Assembly (NCBI GenBank): GCA_947650365.1
Contig: OX393549.1
Coordinates: forward strand, 15,551,297-15,615,296
Direction: 5' to 3'
Length of the DNA stretch: 64,000 nt
DNA from: Chamaelirium japonicum
Lineage: Eukaryota > Streptophyta > Magnoliopsida > Liliales > Melanthiaceae
Both the position numbers and the translations under genes were made by a program. Every line of letters begins with the position of its first letter. Positions within the stretch are counted from its first letter, which is position 1. The notes beneath the pieces were generated by a model. It searched no databases. It saw only the letters and a program-made list of their open reading frames with translations, and was not told where the DNA came from. Shown piece after piece: positions 11,260 to 23,874 of this stretch.

Positions 11260-12820
11260 GCTAGCTCAAAGTGAAGACCCTTGCGCAAGAAGATCAAGCC
11301 TTTGACTCCGTGCACGAAGAAGAAAGCTCAGAGAAGAAGAACCCTTCGACTCCGAAGACGCCAGAAGCAAAGGCCGGAGAAGAAGATCGGAGCGGCACCA
11401 CCCCATCGTCTCCAACAAGCCTTTGACTCCGATCAAGCCCAAAAGCTCGAAGAAGAAGACCGAAGCGTCATCACCCCCTCGCCTTCGACAAAAGCCCGCT
11501 CTATCCACGAAGAAGAAAGCTTGGAGAGGAACATCCGAAGTGTCGCTACACCGGTCGTCTTCAAAGCCAAAGCCGACGCTACAACCGTTGTACGAAGATC
11601 GGTGCTACCCCCACCGTCTTCAAAGGAACCCTTCGACCCCGATCATGCCAAAGAAGCCCGAAGAAGAAGAGAAGCAAAGTATTCGCTATACCTGTCGTCT
11701 TCAAAGCCAAAGCCGATGCTACAACCGTCGCACGGAGATCGGTGCTACCCCCACCGTCTTCAAAGGAACCCTTCGACTCCGATCATGCCAAAGAAGCCCG
11801 GAGAAGAAGAGAAGTAAAGTCGTCGCTATACCCGTCATCTTCAAAGTCAAAGCCGACGTTACAACCGTCGCACGGAGATCGGTGCTACCCCTGCCATCAT
11901 CAAAGGAACCCTTCGACTCCGATCACGCCAAAGAAGTCCGGAGAAGAAGAGAAGCAAAGTCGTCGCTATACCCGTCATCTTCAAAGCAAAGCCGATGCTA
12001 CAACCGTCGCACGGAGATCGGTGCCACCCTCGCCGTCTTCAAAGGAATCCTTCAACTCCGATCACACCAAAGAAGCCCTGAGAAGAAGAGAAGTTGAGCC
12101 GACACCTAAACCGTCGAGGAAGCCAGAAGCCTTGAAGAAGTAGCCACCGTCGTTCGAGGAGAAGATCGAGTCAACGTCGAAGCAAAAGCAACACAAGAAG
12201 CTAAAGAAAAAGCTCCGGTAAAGCCCGCGCCAAAGCAAAGCAAGTGCTGAAGCCAAGCAACTACACCGGTCACGAGCAAAGCACCGCGCGTTCTAGCCGA
12301 TACGACGCGAAGTCCGGAAGAACTAAAGCATCGCAAGCCTATACCCGTCTACGTTCAAGTGCAAGCACCAAAGCAAAGCAAAAGCCAGAGCCACGCCAAA
12401 GCAAAAGCCAGAGCCACACCAAAGCCGACGCCGAAAGCACGATCGACGTCGCGAACCGACGATCAAAGACATTGGGGTCTAGCAAGGGTCGAGGAAGACA
12501 CGAAGATCGAGGAACGAAGCCGAGAACCCTAGCCGAGAAAGCGCGAAGCACGGAAGGGACAAAAGCAACGACGAATACTCTTTAGCCTCTCAAGAAACCC
12601 TCACCCTGTAAAGACGTATATCTTGGGCAACCCCTTTAGAGCTCTCGCACGAATACCACGTGAGACTCGGATCAAACGGACCCTCAAAAGGATCTCTCCC
12701 ATAATCTCCTGATCAATATTCGCCGCACCCGGCTCACCACCCCCGAGTCCCCGGGTCCCAGCATCTGTAATCTTCGTGTATCTGGAATAAAGACGACCCG
12801 GATCTTTTTCTACGCATACA
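11260..12820 (+). repeat. 3' LTR of the Tat element
   Basis: Similarity to the second LTR copy can be followed from AGTGAAGACCCTTGCGCAAG (11264) to CGCATACA (12820). The right part holds GTCCCCGGGTC followed by AATAAAGACGACCC, a likely polyadenylation region, shared with 29550-29590. The body carries a 140-bp tandem array. The true left end is not determined. Confidence 0.7.
11540..12095 (+). repeat. 140-bp tandem array in the Tat LTR
   Basis: The block AGCCGACGCTACAACCGT recurs at 11571, 11711, 11851 and 11990 with small changes, a period of 139-140 bp and about four copies. Each unit also contains CTTCAAAGGAACCCTTCGAC and CCAAAGAAGCCCGGAGAAG. Confidence 0.9.
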
Positions 12821-15480
12821 GAGACATCCGACTGACTCTTTGACGTTGAAAGACTTTGATCATACCTATCCTGAATTCGCATGTGAAGTTCACAATGTCA
12901 GGTTAGGGCTTGCTAGTGATAGCTTCAACCTCTTTGGGAATATGAGTGCGTCGTATAATATTTGGCTAATTGTCATAGTTCCATATAATTTGTCTTTCTA
13001 GATATGCTTGAAGAAGCCTTACACAATGCTCTCCTTGTTCATTCCCGAACCCAGGTCACCTGGTAATGATATTGGCGTTTACTTGCAGCCATTGATTAAG
13101 GAGTTGAACAAGTTGTGGGAAGTTGGGGCCGATACGTATGATGCCACATTGCGTTAGAATTTTTAGATGCATGCGATTGTTCTATAAACCATCAATGATT
13201 TTTCCGCATATGCCAACTTATCCGGGTGGAGTACTAAAGGAAAATTGGCGTTCTCTACATGCAATAAGGAGACAGATTCATTACGGTTAAAGAACAGAGA
13301 CAAGTTATGTTATATGGGTCATCGAAGGTTCCTTATTGACGGCCATAAGTGGAGGCAGAACAAAAGAGCGTTCAACAGCAAGAAGAAACTTACAAAGGCT
13401 TCGGAGCAGTTTTCGAGGGTAGAAGTCTTGTTTGAATTGGATCAGCTCGATGTGGTGACACTTGGGAAAGGCAAAAAGAAGAGAACGTACGAAGAATTTG
13501 CGTGTGATCATAACTGAAAAGAAGAAGAATATTTTCTTTAAACTACCATACTTGAGCAGCCTACTCTTACGGCATAACTTGGATGTCATGCATATCGAGA
13601 AAAATATATGTGATATTATTATAGGAACACTGCTGAATCTCGACGGTAAAACAAAAAATAATCTTAAATCTTATCTCGATATTAAGGAGTTGGGCATCCA
13701 AAAATCACTTTATCCCCAAGAGATTGGGGATAAGTATGTGTTGCCAGTTGCATACTACACCATGAGCTCACAGAAGAAGACAACTTTATATGTATTCCTA
13801 TGGTTTGTGAAAACGTCGGACGGTTACTCTTCGAATATCGCACGATGCGTACAAGAGAATGGCCGGAAGTTGTCTGGATTAAAGAGTCGCAATTGTTATG
13901 TTCTTATGCAATAATTGTTATCCCTTGCTATACATAGAAATTTAGCCGAACAAGTATCCGGTCCGTTAATTGAGCTTATCACTTTTTTTAGGCAGTTGTG
14001 CTCGAAGGTACTTAGACTGGACCAACTCGATCAAATAGAGAGGGATATTGCAATCACATTGTGTAAGCTAGAGATGATATTTCCACCTTTCTTCTTTGAT
14101 GTCATGGTATATTTGACCGTTCACTTAGCAAAAGAGGCCAAACTCAGCGGCACAGTTCATTACCGCTGGATGTATTTTATCAAGAGGTAACCATCTAATT
14201 TTTTAATATATTTGATCGTTCTTTGATGTATTTATCCATAAATTTTCTTCTTAAATTAGGTACTTATGAATATTCAAATCATATGTTCGTAATAAGAGGC
14301 ATCCAGAGGGATCAATTGCTGAAGGATATCTGGCAAAAGAATGTCTGACATTTTACTCAAGATACCTACAAGGTATAGACACGAGATTCAATTAACTTGA
14401 GCGGAACTATGACGGTGGTCTAGTAAACTTTGATGGGGGTCTGTCTATATTTACCGAAATGGATAAACCTCTAGGAGGAGGCAAAACCCGTCGACTATCT
14501 ATAGATGAGATTCAACAGGCACATATGTATGTGTTGTATCAATGTGATAAAGTATGGTCATTCATTGAGTAAGCATTTTATAATTATTTACTCATTCTTT
14601 CAGTCCATTCATTAAGTATATGTGTTAATTATAATCTAATTCAAAACCTATAATACAGGAAGCATAAAGCCATTATTAATAATCGAGGTCCTCTAAATAC
14701 GCCATAATTTCATGATCATGAGTTCCCATAATAGTTCGAGAAATACGTAAATGTTCAAATCATGACTGAATTTTATTGACATCCATTACCGAACAATAAT
14801 TATGTGTTCACATTATGAATGTCATGTGATTATTATAGGCACAAGAGCTGCACGACAACTACAATCTACTGATGAATGAGGATCTCTGACACTTATCTTG
14901 TGGCTCTTTGTAAGACGCGATATTATTTAATAGTTATATCGCGAACAGTTATAGATTTTGGATGAAAGATAGTAAAAAATCATAAAGAACACCAAATAGT
15001 GGAGTTGTCATCAATGGTGGGCACACAAGAAGAATTAGAAAATATCGACTTCTACGGCGTCCTCAATGAGATTCTCGAGATTAAATTTCTTGACCAAAAT
15101 CGAATCGTATTATTCAAATGCCATTGATATGATGTTAATAATTGTAGGACTGTTTATAATATCAACAAATATGGTTTTATCAGTGTCAACACTGGCAAGA
15201 GATTGAATATCCAATATCATGATCCATTCATTATTGCCTCTCAAGTGGAGTAGATATTTTACGTACCGGATAATACCTCTCCAAGTTGGCGAATTATAGT
15301 CAGCTCACCACCCAGAGATTTTTACGACACGAGAAACAAAAATACGGGGGTCGTCGATGATGATTTAGATACATACCAGAATGATGAGATAATCATCATC
15401 GATGCAGTATACGATGAAAATGAAGAGGTCGACAATATGGACATCGAATGAAAATCAAATGATAGAAGAGGGATACAATG
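12821..15480 (+). pseudogene. CACTA (En/Spm) TNP2-type transposase pseudogene
   Basis: TNP2 cuts and moves CACTA transposons. The frame starts at the retrotransposon boundary with RHPTDSLTLKDFD, then NVRLGLASDSFNLFGNMS (12897), LSLFIPEPRSPGNDIGVYL (13030), TINDFSAYANLSGWSTKG (13187) and CYMGHRRFLIDGHKW (13309). After a frameshift near 13500 it continues as LLLRHNLDVMHIEKNICD (13564) and FFRQLCSKVL. The DUF4218-like segment ends FFFDVMVYLTVHLAKEAKL and YRWMYFIKR at a GT splice donor (14187). Later exon-like blocks are HPEGSIAEGYLAKECLTFYS (14301) and a DUF4216-like block NSGVVINGGHT to DPFIIASQVE (14997-15250). Numerous stops show decay. The 5' part of the gene must lie on the other side of the Tat insertion. 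Confidence 0.85.
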
Positions 15481-15515
15481 AGAGTGACGGAGATGAGACA
15501 TAAAATAACTAGACC

Positions 15516-15800
15516 TGGACTGTTTCATATATAAATTGGACTATTTCATATATAAATTGAACTGTTTCATATATAAACCAGACTGTTTTATATATAAATT
15601 AGACTGTTAGAAAATGAATATCTTATTATTTTATATGTAAATCAAACTATTTCATATATAAACCATATTGTTTCATATGAATATCATATTATTTCATATG
15701 TAAATCAAACTATTTCATATTGTTTCATATGTAAATCATACTGTTTTATATGTAAATCAAACTATTTCATATTTATATCATATTATTTCGTATAAAAAAA
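15516..15800 (+). repeat. AT-rich ~21-bp degenerate tandem repeat
   Basis: Variants of CTGTTTCATATATAAATTGG recur about every 21 bp, roughly a dozen times, between the TNP2 remnant and the second ORF of the CACTA element. Confidence 0.75.
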
Positions 15801-15815
15801 TATTACTGCTTTCAG

Positions 15816-17503
15816 ATGGCATCACGGTCGAGGGTTCATAGAGGCTGGGGTGGGCCAGCTTGGAGTGCTCCGGCTGCCACCCCAGGGTCTGAGGCTGAGC
15901 CCTTCGGATCTGTGAGTGTCGTTCATCATTCCATACCAGATCTCGAGGTCGCAGCCTCTGGAGCTTCGAGCAACGCTCAATACCCAGCTACAGTGTTTGC
16001 ACCCATAGGTAATATTTAGATCTAAAGTTTTAAACATATTGTAAATACTTGTTCAGTACTGATATATATTTTATTTGTAGGATCGGGGATCGCCAAGCAC
16101 GTAGGTGACTGAGGCATGACAATGGCACGATGTTTATCGAGTGTATGCGAGCCACTTTCTCTATAGTAGAGCGACATATCCTTTGTGGGTAGCACGCTTC
16201 TGATGTCGCCACGTGGGTCGGTATGATAGTACTGGAGGAGAGGAATGCCCCTATTATGGGGATAAAGGGGTGGAAGAACATCGATGCATCCTTATAAGGA
16301 GAGGATGTATCAGGTCTTTTTGGTATGTTAGTTTTATTAAAGCATTTTAGAATAATATCACTTCTTTATAATTTGAATTGATAAAATTACTTGTTTCTAA
16401 ATTGATTTTACAAGACAAATTTAAATAGAAGAACATGAAAATCGATACCCACCGGGAGGACTTATGGAAGACAATGAGTGAGCAGTACAGGGATTACCGT
16501 CACGAGCTCTATCAGCTCTACGGTTACTTGGTCGGTAAGCCGACCGAGGAGTTACAGGCTGCAACCGAGACGAGAGACGCGCCTCCGCTACACGTTATAT
16601 AGTTTTTGGTCACTCACTGGGCCACCCCTTAGTTTTCGATATAATTATTATTTTATTGATTCGTACTTGTTTTAATGTTATACTAAAAATTTGTATTGAT
16701 GTTTAAAAATTTAATCGATTAACACAGGCGAGTTCTGCTAAATAAAAGCAGAATAAAAATACCTCGACGACACCTGCTCCAATAAGGGGGAGGACCTCCA
16801 TGCCCCATCTTGCCCAGTAGTTAGTAAATAATATAAATATTTCATTCTTGAAAGCTTTTATAAATCTTATATTAACTCATCTATTTATTTTATATGCCAA
16901 AAAATAGATACAGTCCTTGGGCTACGGGCCTAATTGAATGGACCTTTTTGAGGCCTTTAGGAGGCGGCACACTGACGGGGCATTTCTAGATGACAGGGTT
17001 GTCTCGTAGGTCGTAAGTAATTAAATTACTGTTAATATATTCATACATATGCTATCAAATATCATTGGTTGTTTTCATATAGGAGAGAATGAGACTTATG
17101 GTGACTCCGTCGGGGCGAGACCGACTCCTCCTCCAGCTCAATATCTGTTGACTCGACGATGAATACTGTGCTCAGACCAGCCACACACAGCCACGGCCTC
17201 TGTACGGGCCTTGGAGTCACACCCTCCACCTATTTTGGACAAGAGGGTATGCGCTCGAGGGCCCGGGACACCCAGACCGAGATGCTAACATATTTGCAGT
17301 CTGCGCTAGACTTGGAGCGCGAGCAGAGGCAGGTCCTCGAACAACGGGTTGAGAAGAAGAGGCAGCGGCATGAGGCCGCCGAGCAGTAGCGTGCGAGGGA
17401 GGGGCAGGCCATCCAGCAGCAGCTTGAGGTGGAAAGAGAAGCTCGCATGGAACTGGAGCGTCGTCTTAATGAGTTCATGAGCCGTTATAACGGTGGCTCA
17501 TGA
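15816..17503 (+). pseudogene. CACTA second ORF (Ptta/TNPA-like) remnant
   Basis: Starts with MASRSRVHRGWGGPAWSAP, Gly/Pro/Ala/Ser-rich, and reaches a likely GTAATA donor near 16008. A block at 16440-16600 reads EQYRDYRHELYQLYGYLV, resembling the plant transposase (Ptta/En/Spm) family. The last block (17159-17503) encodes QTEMLTYLQSALDLEREQRQ and VEREARMELERRLNEFMSRY, a predicted coiled coil ending in TGA. In-frame stops occur between. Position downstream of TNP2 fits the second CACTA gene, but exon structure is uncertain. Confidence 0.55.
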
Positions 17504-17505
17504 TC

Positions 17506-18340
17506 AGTACTTACTAATCTTTAGAATATTAATATAAATTATGCATCTTACTAAAATTGCTAGTTTTGCAAATCATTTGTACAAAACTAGGACTAGGAGC
17601 CTAGGTTTAGGGTTAGGGTTAGCTAGGATTAAGGTTACAAAATACAAGGACTAGGAGCCTAGGTTAAATATAGTTAGTTTACTTAGAATATATATATGTG
17701 TTTCAGATTTAGAAATATTTTGATTAAAGTCTTTTGTTTAGATATCAGGGGTGGACCAGCTTGGAGCACTTGGTATTAGCAGGTCATAGAGTATAAGCAC
17801 TTGGTACTGCAGAGTAAGTTTCTTTTGTCCCTTCTTTAACTCCATCATAATGGTAAAATTGAACCAAATGGTTCCTAGAATGGGTTGCAGTGTGCAGGGT
17901 GCCGTCGTAACCAGACGATCGATTCATTAAACTATTGGGTTCCTTACTCACCTTAGAGAGTCTCTTTATTTTGAGTTTCCCAAGGGGTATCCTATCATCA
18001 TCTGATAGAATGATGATAGGATTCCCCTTGAGAAACTCAAAATGAAGAGACTCTCTGTTATAAGTAAGGAGCCTAATAGTTCAGTGAATCGATCATCTGG
18101 TGGCGACGCCAACCTGCACACTGTAACCTATTCTAGGAACCATTTGGTTCCATTTCACCATTGTGAGGGAGTTAAAGAAGGGGAAAAGGGAACTTCCTCT
18201 GTAGTACCAAGTTCAAAATTCTCTGTCACCTACTGATACCAATGATATTTTGGAAATCTATCGTGACACCCATTCAGGTACTTACTAATCTTTATAATAT
18301 TAATATAAATTATACATCTTACTAAAATTGCTAGTTAGAA
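17506..18340. other. Region bounded by ~60-bp direct repeats
   Basis: The sequence GTACTTACTAATCTTTA and the following ATATTAATATAAATTAT/ATCTTACTAAAATTGCTAGTT occur at about 17506-17570 and again at 18275-18340. The fold-back element lies between them. This could be a large duplication made with its insertion, or recombination between copies. Confidence 0.6.
17745..18262. repeat. Long fold-back (inverted repeat) element
   Basis: Two imperfect arms of about 255 bp meet at about 18007 (TATCATCATCTGATAGAATG). Left-arm pieces such as AACCAAATGGTTCCTAGAAT and GAGAGTCTCTTTATTTTGAG reappear reverse-complemented in the right arm. A transcript would fold into a long hairpin. No coding capacity is seen; it looks like a non-autonomous DNA element. 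Confidence 0.85.
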
Positions 18341-18380
18341 TATCTACTAAAATTGCTAGTTAGAATATCTTACTAAAATA

Positions 18381-21300
18381 TGCTAACTTTTGATTTTCCA
18401 ATGCTTAGACTCTAAATTAGTCAATCGGAGGGTAAAGTCTTAAAATAACTATTAAATATACGCTAGCAAATCCAAAATACAAAAAACCATCTAAGTTCGA
18501 ATTATCGGATGCAATCCAATATCGATCCGATCGAATCCAAACCAAGTTTAAAATCCAATACACACTAACTTATGATTTTCAAACGCTCAGACTCTAAATT
18601 AGTCAATCAGAGGGTAAAATCTTAAAATATCTACTTAAAACTTGCTCGCAAGTCCAAAATACGAAAAAAATAACATAGTCCGAATTATCGGATGTGATCC
18701 AATCGAATCCAAACCAACATCAAAATCCGAAACACGCACTTGTGATTTTCCAACACTTAGACTCTAAATTAGTCAATCGGAGGGTAAATTCTTAAAATAT
18801 CTACTTAAAACTTGTTCGCAAGTCCGAAACACGAAAAAATATCTAAGTACGAATTATCGGATGCGATCTGATGACGATCTGATCGAATCCAAACCAAGTT
18901 CAAAATCCAAAACACACTAACTAATGATTTTTCAATACTTAGACTCTAAATTAGTCAATCCGAGGGTAAATTCTTAAAATATCTATTTAAAACTAGCTCG
19001 CAAGTCCGAAATACGAAAAAACATCAAAGTCCGAATTATCGGATGCGATCTGATAACAATCCGATCGAATCAACACCAACTTCAAAATCCAAAACATACT
19101 AACTTATAAATTTCCAACGCTTAGACTCTAAATTAGTCAATCGAAGGGTAAAATCTTAAAATAACTACTAAACACACGCTCGCAAGTCCGAAATACAAAA
19201 AACAATCTAAGTCTGAATTATCGAATATGATCCGATGATGATCCGATTGAATCCAAACCAAGTTCAAAATCAGAAACACGCTAACTTATGATTTTCCAAT
19301 GGTTGGACTCTAAATTAGTCAATTGGAGAGAATAATCTTAAAATATATACTTAAAAATTGCTCGCAAGTCTGAAATATGAAAAAACATCCAAGTTTGAAT
19401 TATCGGATATGATCCGATCGAATCCAAACCAACTTCAAAATCTGAAACATGCTAACTTATGATTTTCCAACGCTTAGACTCTAAATTAGTCAATCGGAGG
19501 ATAAATTTTTAAAATATCTACTTAAAACTTGCTCGCAAGTCAAAAATATGAAAAAACATCCAAGTTTGAATTATCGAATAAGATCCGAAGACGAGCCCAT
19601 CGAATCCAAACCAAGTTCAAAATCCAAAATATGCTAACTTATGTTTTTTCAATGTTTAGACTCTATATTAGTCAATCGGAGGGAATAATCTTAAAATATC
19701 TACTTAAAACTTGCTCGCAAGTCCGAAATATGAAAAAATGTCCAAGTCCAAATTATCAGATGCAAATCCAAACCAAGTTCAAATTTTGAAACACGCTAAC
19801 TTATGATTTTTCAACACTTAAACTCTAAATTAGTCAATCCGAGGGTAAATTCTTAAAATATCTACTTAAAACTTGCTCGCAAGTCTGAAATACGAAAAAA
19901 CATCCAAGTTCGAATTGTCAAATGTGGTCCGATTATGATCCCATCGAATCCAAACCAAGTTCAAAATCCGAAACACGCTAACTTATGATTTTTAAACACT
20001 TAGACTCTAAATTAGTCCATTGGACGATAAATTCTTAAAATATCTACTTAAAACTTGCTTGCAAGTCTGAAATACGCAAAAACATTCAAGTCCGAATTAT
20101 CAGATGTGATCCGATGACGATTCTATCGAATCCAAACCAACTTCAAAATCCGAAACATGCAAGCTTATGATTTTTCAACTCTTAGACTATAAATTAGTCA
20201 ATCGGAAGGTAGAATCTTGAACTATCTATTTAAAACTTGCTCGTAAGTTCGAAATGTAAAAAAACATCCAAGTATGAATTATTGGATGCAATTCGATGAT
20301 GATCCGATCGAATCCAAACCAAGTTCAAATTCTAAAATATGCTAAGTTATGATTTTCCAACGTTTAGACTCTAAATTAGTCAATCCGAGGATAAATTATT
20401 AAAATATCTACTTAAAAGTTGCTCGTAAGTCCGAAATATAAAAAAATATCCAATTCCGAATTATCAGATGCAATCCAATGATGATCCGATCGAATCCAAA
20501 CAAAATTCAAAATCTGAAACACGCTAATTTATGATTTTCCAACGCTTAGACTCTAAATTTATAAATCTAAGGGTAAAATCGTAAAATAACTACTAAACAC
20601 ATGCTCGTAGATCTAAAATATGAAAAACAATCCAAGTCTGAATTATTGGATGCAATCCGATCAAATCCAAACCAAGTTTAAAATCCGAAACACACTAACT
20701 TATAATTTTCCAACGCTTAGACTCTAAATTAGTCAATCGGAGGGAATAATGTTAAAATATCTACTTAAAACTTGCTAGCAAGTCCGAAATATGAAAAAAT
20801 ATCCAAGTCTGAATTATCGGATGCGATGCGATGATGATCTGATCGATTCCAAACCAAGTTCAAAATCTAAAACACGCTAACTTATGATTTTCCAACGCTT
20901 AGACTCTAAATAAGTCAATCGAAGGGTAAATTCTTAAAATATCTACTTAAAACTTGCTCGCAAATCCGAAATACAAAAAAACATCTAAGTCCGAATTATC
21001 TGATGCAATCCGATGACGATCCCATCGAATCCAAACCAAGTTCAAAATTTGAAACATGCTAACTTATAATTTTCCAACGCTTAGACTCTAAATTAGTCAA
21101 TCGAAGAGAATACTCTTAAAATATCTACTTAAAGCTTGCTCGCAAGTCTGAAGTACGAAAAAACATCCAAGTCTGAATTATTGGATGTGATCCGATGACG
21201 ATCCGATCGAATCCAAACTAAGTTCAAAATCCGAAACACGCTAACTTATGATTTTCCAACGCTTAGACTCTAGATTAGTCAATCCGAGGGTAAATTTTTA

Positions 21301-21712
21301 AAATATCTACTTAAAACTTGCTCGCAAGTCCGAAATATGAAAAAATATCCAAGTCTGAATTATCAGATGTGATCCGATGACAATCCCATTGAATCCAAAC
21401 CAAGTTCAAAATTCGAAACACACTAACTTATGATTTTTCAACGCTTAGACTCTAAATTAGTTAATCAGAGGGTAAATTCTTAAAATATCTACTTAAAACT
21501 TGCTTGCAAGTCTGAAATATGAAAAAACATTCCAGTCCGAATTATAGGATGTGATTCGATAACGATCCCATCGAATCCAAACCAATTTTAAAATCCGAAA
21601 TACGCTAACTTATGATTTTTCAACGCTTAGACTCTAAGTTAGTCAATCGGAGGGTAAAATCTTAAAATATCTACTTAAAATTTGATCGCAAGTCTGAAAT
21701 ACGAAAAAACAT
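18381..21712. repeat. Satellite array, ~179-bp mean monomer, about 19 copies
   Basis: The anchor TTAGACTCTAAATTAGTCAA appears once in each of 19 units between 18403 and 21640. Spacing is about 181-182 bp in most units and 170-171 bp in some. The short class lacks one of two adjacent GATCCGATGAC-like blocks. Other shared blocks are AAAACTTGCTCGCAAGTCC and ATCCAAACCAAGTTCAAAAT. No ORF is conserved between monomers. Confidence 0.95.
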
Positions 21713-22245
21713 GAGTACCAAACCTAAGACATAACAAGAGAGCAAAATCCTAATTATCTAGCCCCCTTACTCCTTGTAACCCTTTTAGAGTGACCCTTAG
21801 ATTAAAATTCTTTGGCTCGGGAAGAAGATTCTAGCACTGGATTCGATATGGTAAGAATAAAGGGGAAGTTGGCAAGATGAGGGGGTAACTTCTTGTACCG
21901 AGTAAAGGGATTCGGAGGATGAGGATCATCGCCCGCTTCGTTCGCTCGATCTGGACAATCCTCCCCAAGATCACCACAGGGATCCTACGATTCACCTGAC
22001 ACCTGCCCTCCAACTAACCCCCCCGCACCCTAAGCCAAGGCCTTTTGATGAGCTCGTTGAAGAGCAGGAATAGTAATATTGGAACTTCCCTCTCGTTGGC
22101 TCCTCCGACCAGAATACTTCTTAGCACCTCAAACTAAGACCCCACTCCCACTAGTGAGAGATAAGACGATCGGTCTCCCCCCCTCACTAGCTGTACTCTA
22201 TGCTAGCATAACATTTACCTCTGCATGCAAATCTGCATTAGCAAC
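21713..22245. other. Unassigned junction between satellite and LINE-like sequence
   Basis: The satellite ends abruptly near 21712. The following stretch has short minus-strand open segments (for example RANEAGDDPHPPNPFTRY near 21940) that may be the degraded tail of the LINE-like ORF. No other feature is seen. Confidence 0.4.
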
Positions 22246-23799
22246 TCACGTAACAGTATCAAAAACAACGTATGCTGCAGCAGGTATTGTAACAGCAGCA
22301 CCCACTGCTTGTGTAACGTTGGTCTCTTCTTGTGTAATAGCCCCTGCAGTCTCAGCTCTCGAAATAGTGCCAGTCGCTTGCGTAACAACAGTCTCTGCCA
22401 TTGTAACACTATCTATAGCAATAGGTACTCGCTTGACGTTAGCCTCTGTTTGTATGGCATCACCATCAAGTGGTGTAACTCCAGCATCAGCAGTGCCACC
22501 AGAGATCGTTACATCAGTAGCTCCTTGTGTAACATCAGCCTCGGGATGCATAGCATCAGCCTCAGCATGCGTAACAGGAGCCCCTAGTGTAATAGCAGTC
22601 ACTGCTTGCGTTACAACAGCTTCAGCACAGCCACCAACTCTCGAACCTTCAGCTGTTACAACACCTTCAGCATATACCATCTCTGCTACAGCTGCATTAC
22701 AAACATCATTGATAGCGTTTGCAGCATCATCAGCACCACCCTGAGCTACACCAACCACCGCAGCACCCACAGTCATTGTAATATCATCTAAAGCAATAGC
22801 CTTAGCTGTGTCAGCATCATTAGCAGCCTGAGTAGTAGAAAATGCTACAACTTCAGCACCATCACCACTAACATCATCAAAATCACCACCTGCCCTTGTC
22901 CCCAACACATCAAACCGAGAACCACTCCCCCACCTAGCAACATTGGGGATCACTGGACCCTTGTCTTTACTCTTAGAACCCTTGCTTATGCATGGATTAG
23001 TGGCCAATGGATCATGCAAGGAATCTGAAGGAGCTTCAACAGTTGCCCCTACCTCACAATGCCGGAAACTATTCCCAGTTGGCACCCAATGCTTCCGATG
23101 TTGCATAGCAGGAACTCCTTGCTTTTTCCAATTGGAGGCAATCTTGGGGTGGGCCAAATAAGCGTCCTCATTGTGGTCAAAAGATTGGCATGCTCAATAA
23201 AGAGTCGACTTCCAATCATGTTCGACTTTTTGCATAGAGAGAAGAATGCTTGAAGTGGTTCGAGCCTAAACTTCATCACAAAGATCCTCCTCCACATTAA
23301 CCTCCACACAAATCCTGGCGTAGTTCATCCTCCCACCGGCTTTGTGCACAACTGCAGCTGCCCTAGGGGTGTCCATCCCAATAGGAGTGCCTAGAACACT
23401 CCCCATCCTGCTCAAGACGTCAAAGGACCAAAGCTTATCCAGTAGATTAGGGAATCTGACCCACAACGGGATTCTAGACAATAACTTCCGACTATACTGG
23501 ATATCGCTTGTCCACTTCTTCAACACAATGGGTTGCCCTTGGAAGTGCCATGGTCCTCCTTCCAAAATTCTGGAACAATCCTCGGTGTTGTCAAATTTGA
23601 AAATAAAAATCCCATTCTCTCGGGAAAACATGTCCATCTCACAAGTAGGCTGCCATAAACACTGCACTGTAGCCTTCAGGTGAGGGAAATAAGGCCGCTT
23701 CCCCAGAACAAACCCCACTAAAGAATGACTCCAGAAGCTTTTAGTTTTGTCTAATTCTACCCGAGCCGCCTTCAAGCTTCGTGCAATGGCCGCAGTCAA
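22246..23799 (-). pseudogene. LINE ORF1-like pseudogene (DUF4283)
   Basis: Plant L1-type LINE ORF1 proteins carry a DUF4283 RNA-binding domain and a CCHC knuckle. Here 23799-23266 reads SFWSHSLVGFVLGKRPYFPH, then FSRENGIFIFKFDNTEDCSR, ILEGGPWHFQGQPIVLKKW and SRIPLWVRFPNLLDKLWS, a good DUF4283 match. A stop and frameshift interrupt the expected knuckle near 23200. The frame from 23157 contains SRFDVLGTRAG, common after the knuckle. It ends in a long Ala/Thr/Val-rich low-complexity stretch (about 22800-22246). There is no ATG before the domain and no RT/endonuclease ORF downstream. A domesticated gene is possible but the disruptions argue against it. Confidence 0.7.
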
Positions 23800-23874
23800 C
23801 GACGAAGGAGGCGATGACTAGGAAGATGGAGCAAGTCGCATGCAACCCTAAGCAGCCCCTTCACCGATGGTCTC

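Larger units (their letters stand above)
1..12820 (+). mobile_element. Tat-lineage Ty3/gypsy LTR retrotransposon, decayed
   Basis: A long element with gag, protease, RT, RNase H and integrase read on + in the Ty3/gypsy order, followed by an antisense plant-mobile-domain ORF and a long 3' LTR. An additional antisense ORF between integrase and the 3' LTR is known from the Tat lineage, which sets the lineage call. The first 292 bases match bases about 12190-12470, so the window opens inside the 5' LTR. The right boundary at 12820 (LTR end CGCATACA) lies directly against a TNP2 transposase reading frame, so the element is inserted in a CACTA transposon. Many stops and at least one frameshift make it non-functional. 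The left flank is outside the window, so no TSD can be checked. Confidence 0.85.

Noticed and set aside
18381..21712. Regularly spaced repeats as a CRISPR-like array
   Set aside because: The whole monomer repeats, with no unique spacers, and the context is a plant genome.
22079..22744. A 221-codon + strand Thr/Ser/Ala-rich ORF
   Set aside because: Shadow of the low-complexity minus-strand LINE-like frame; no domain or start context.
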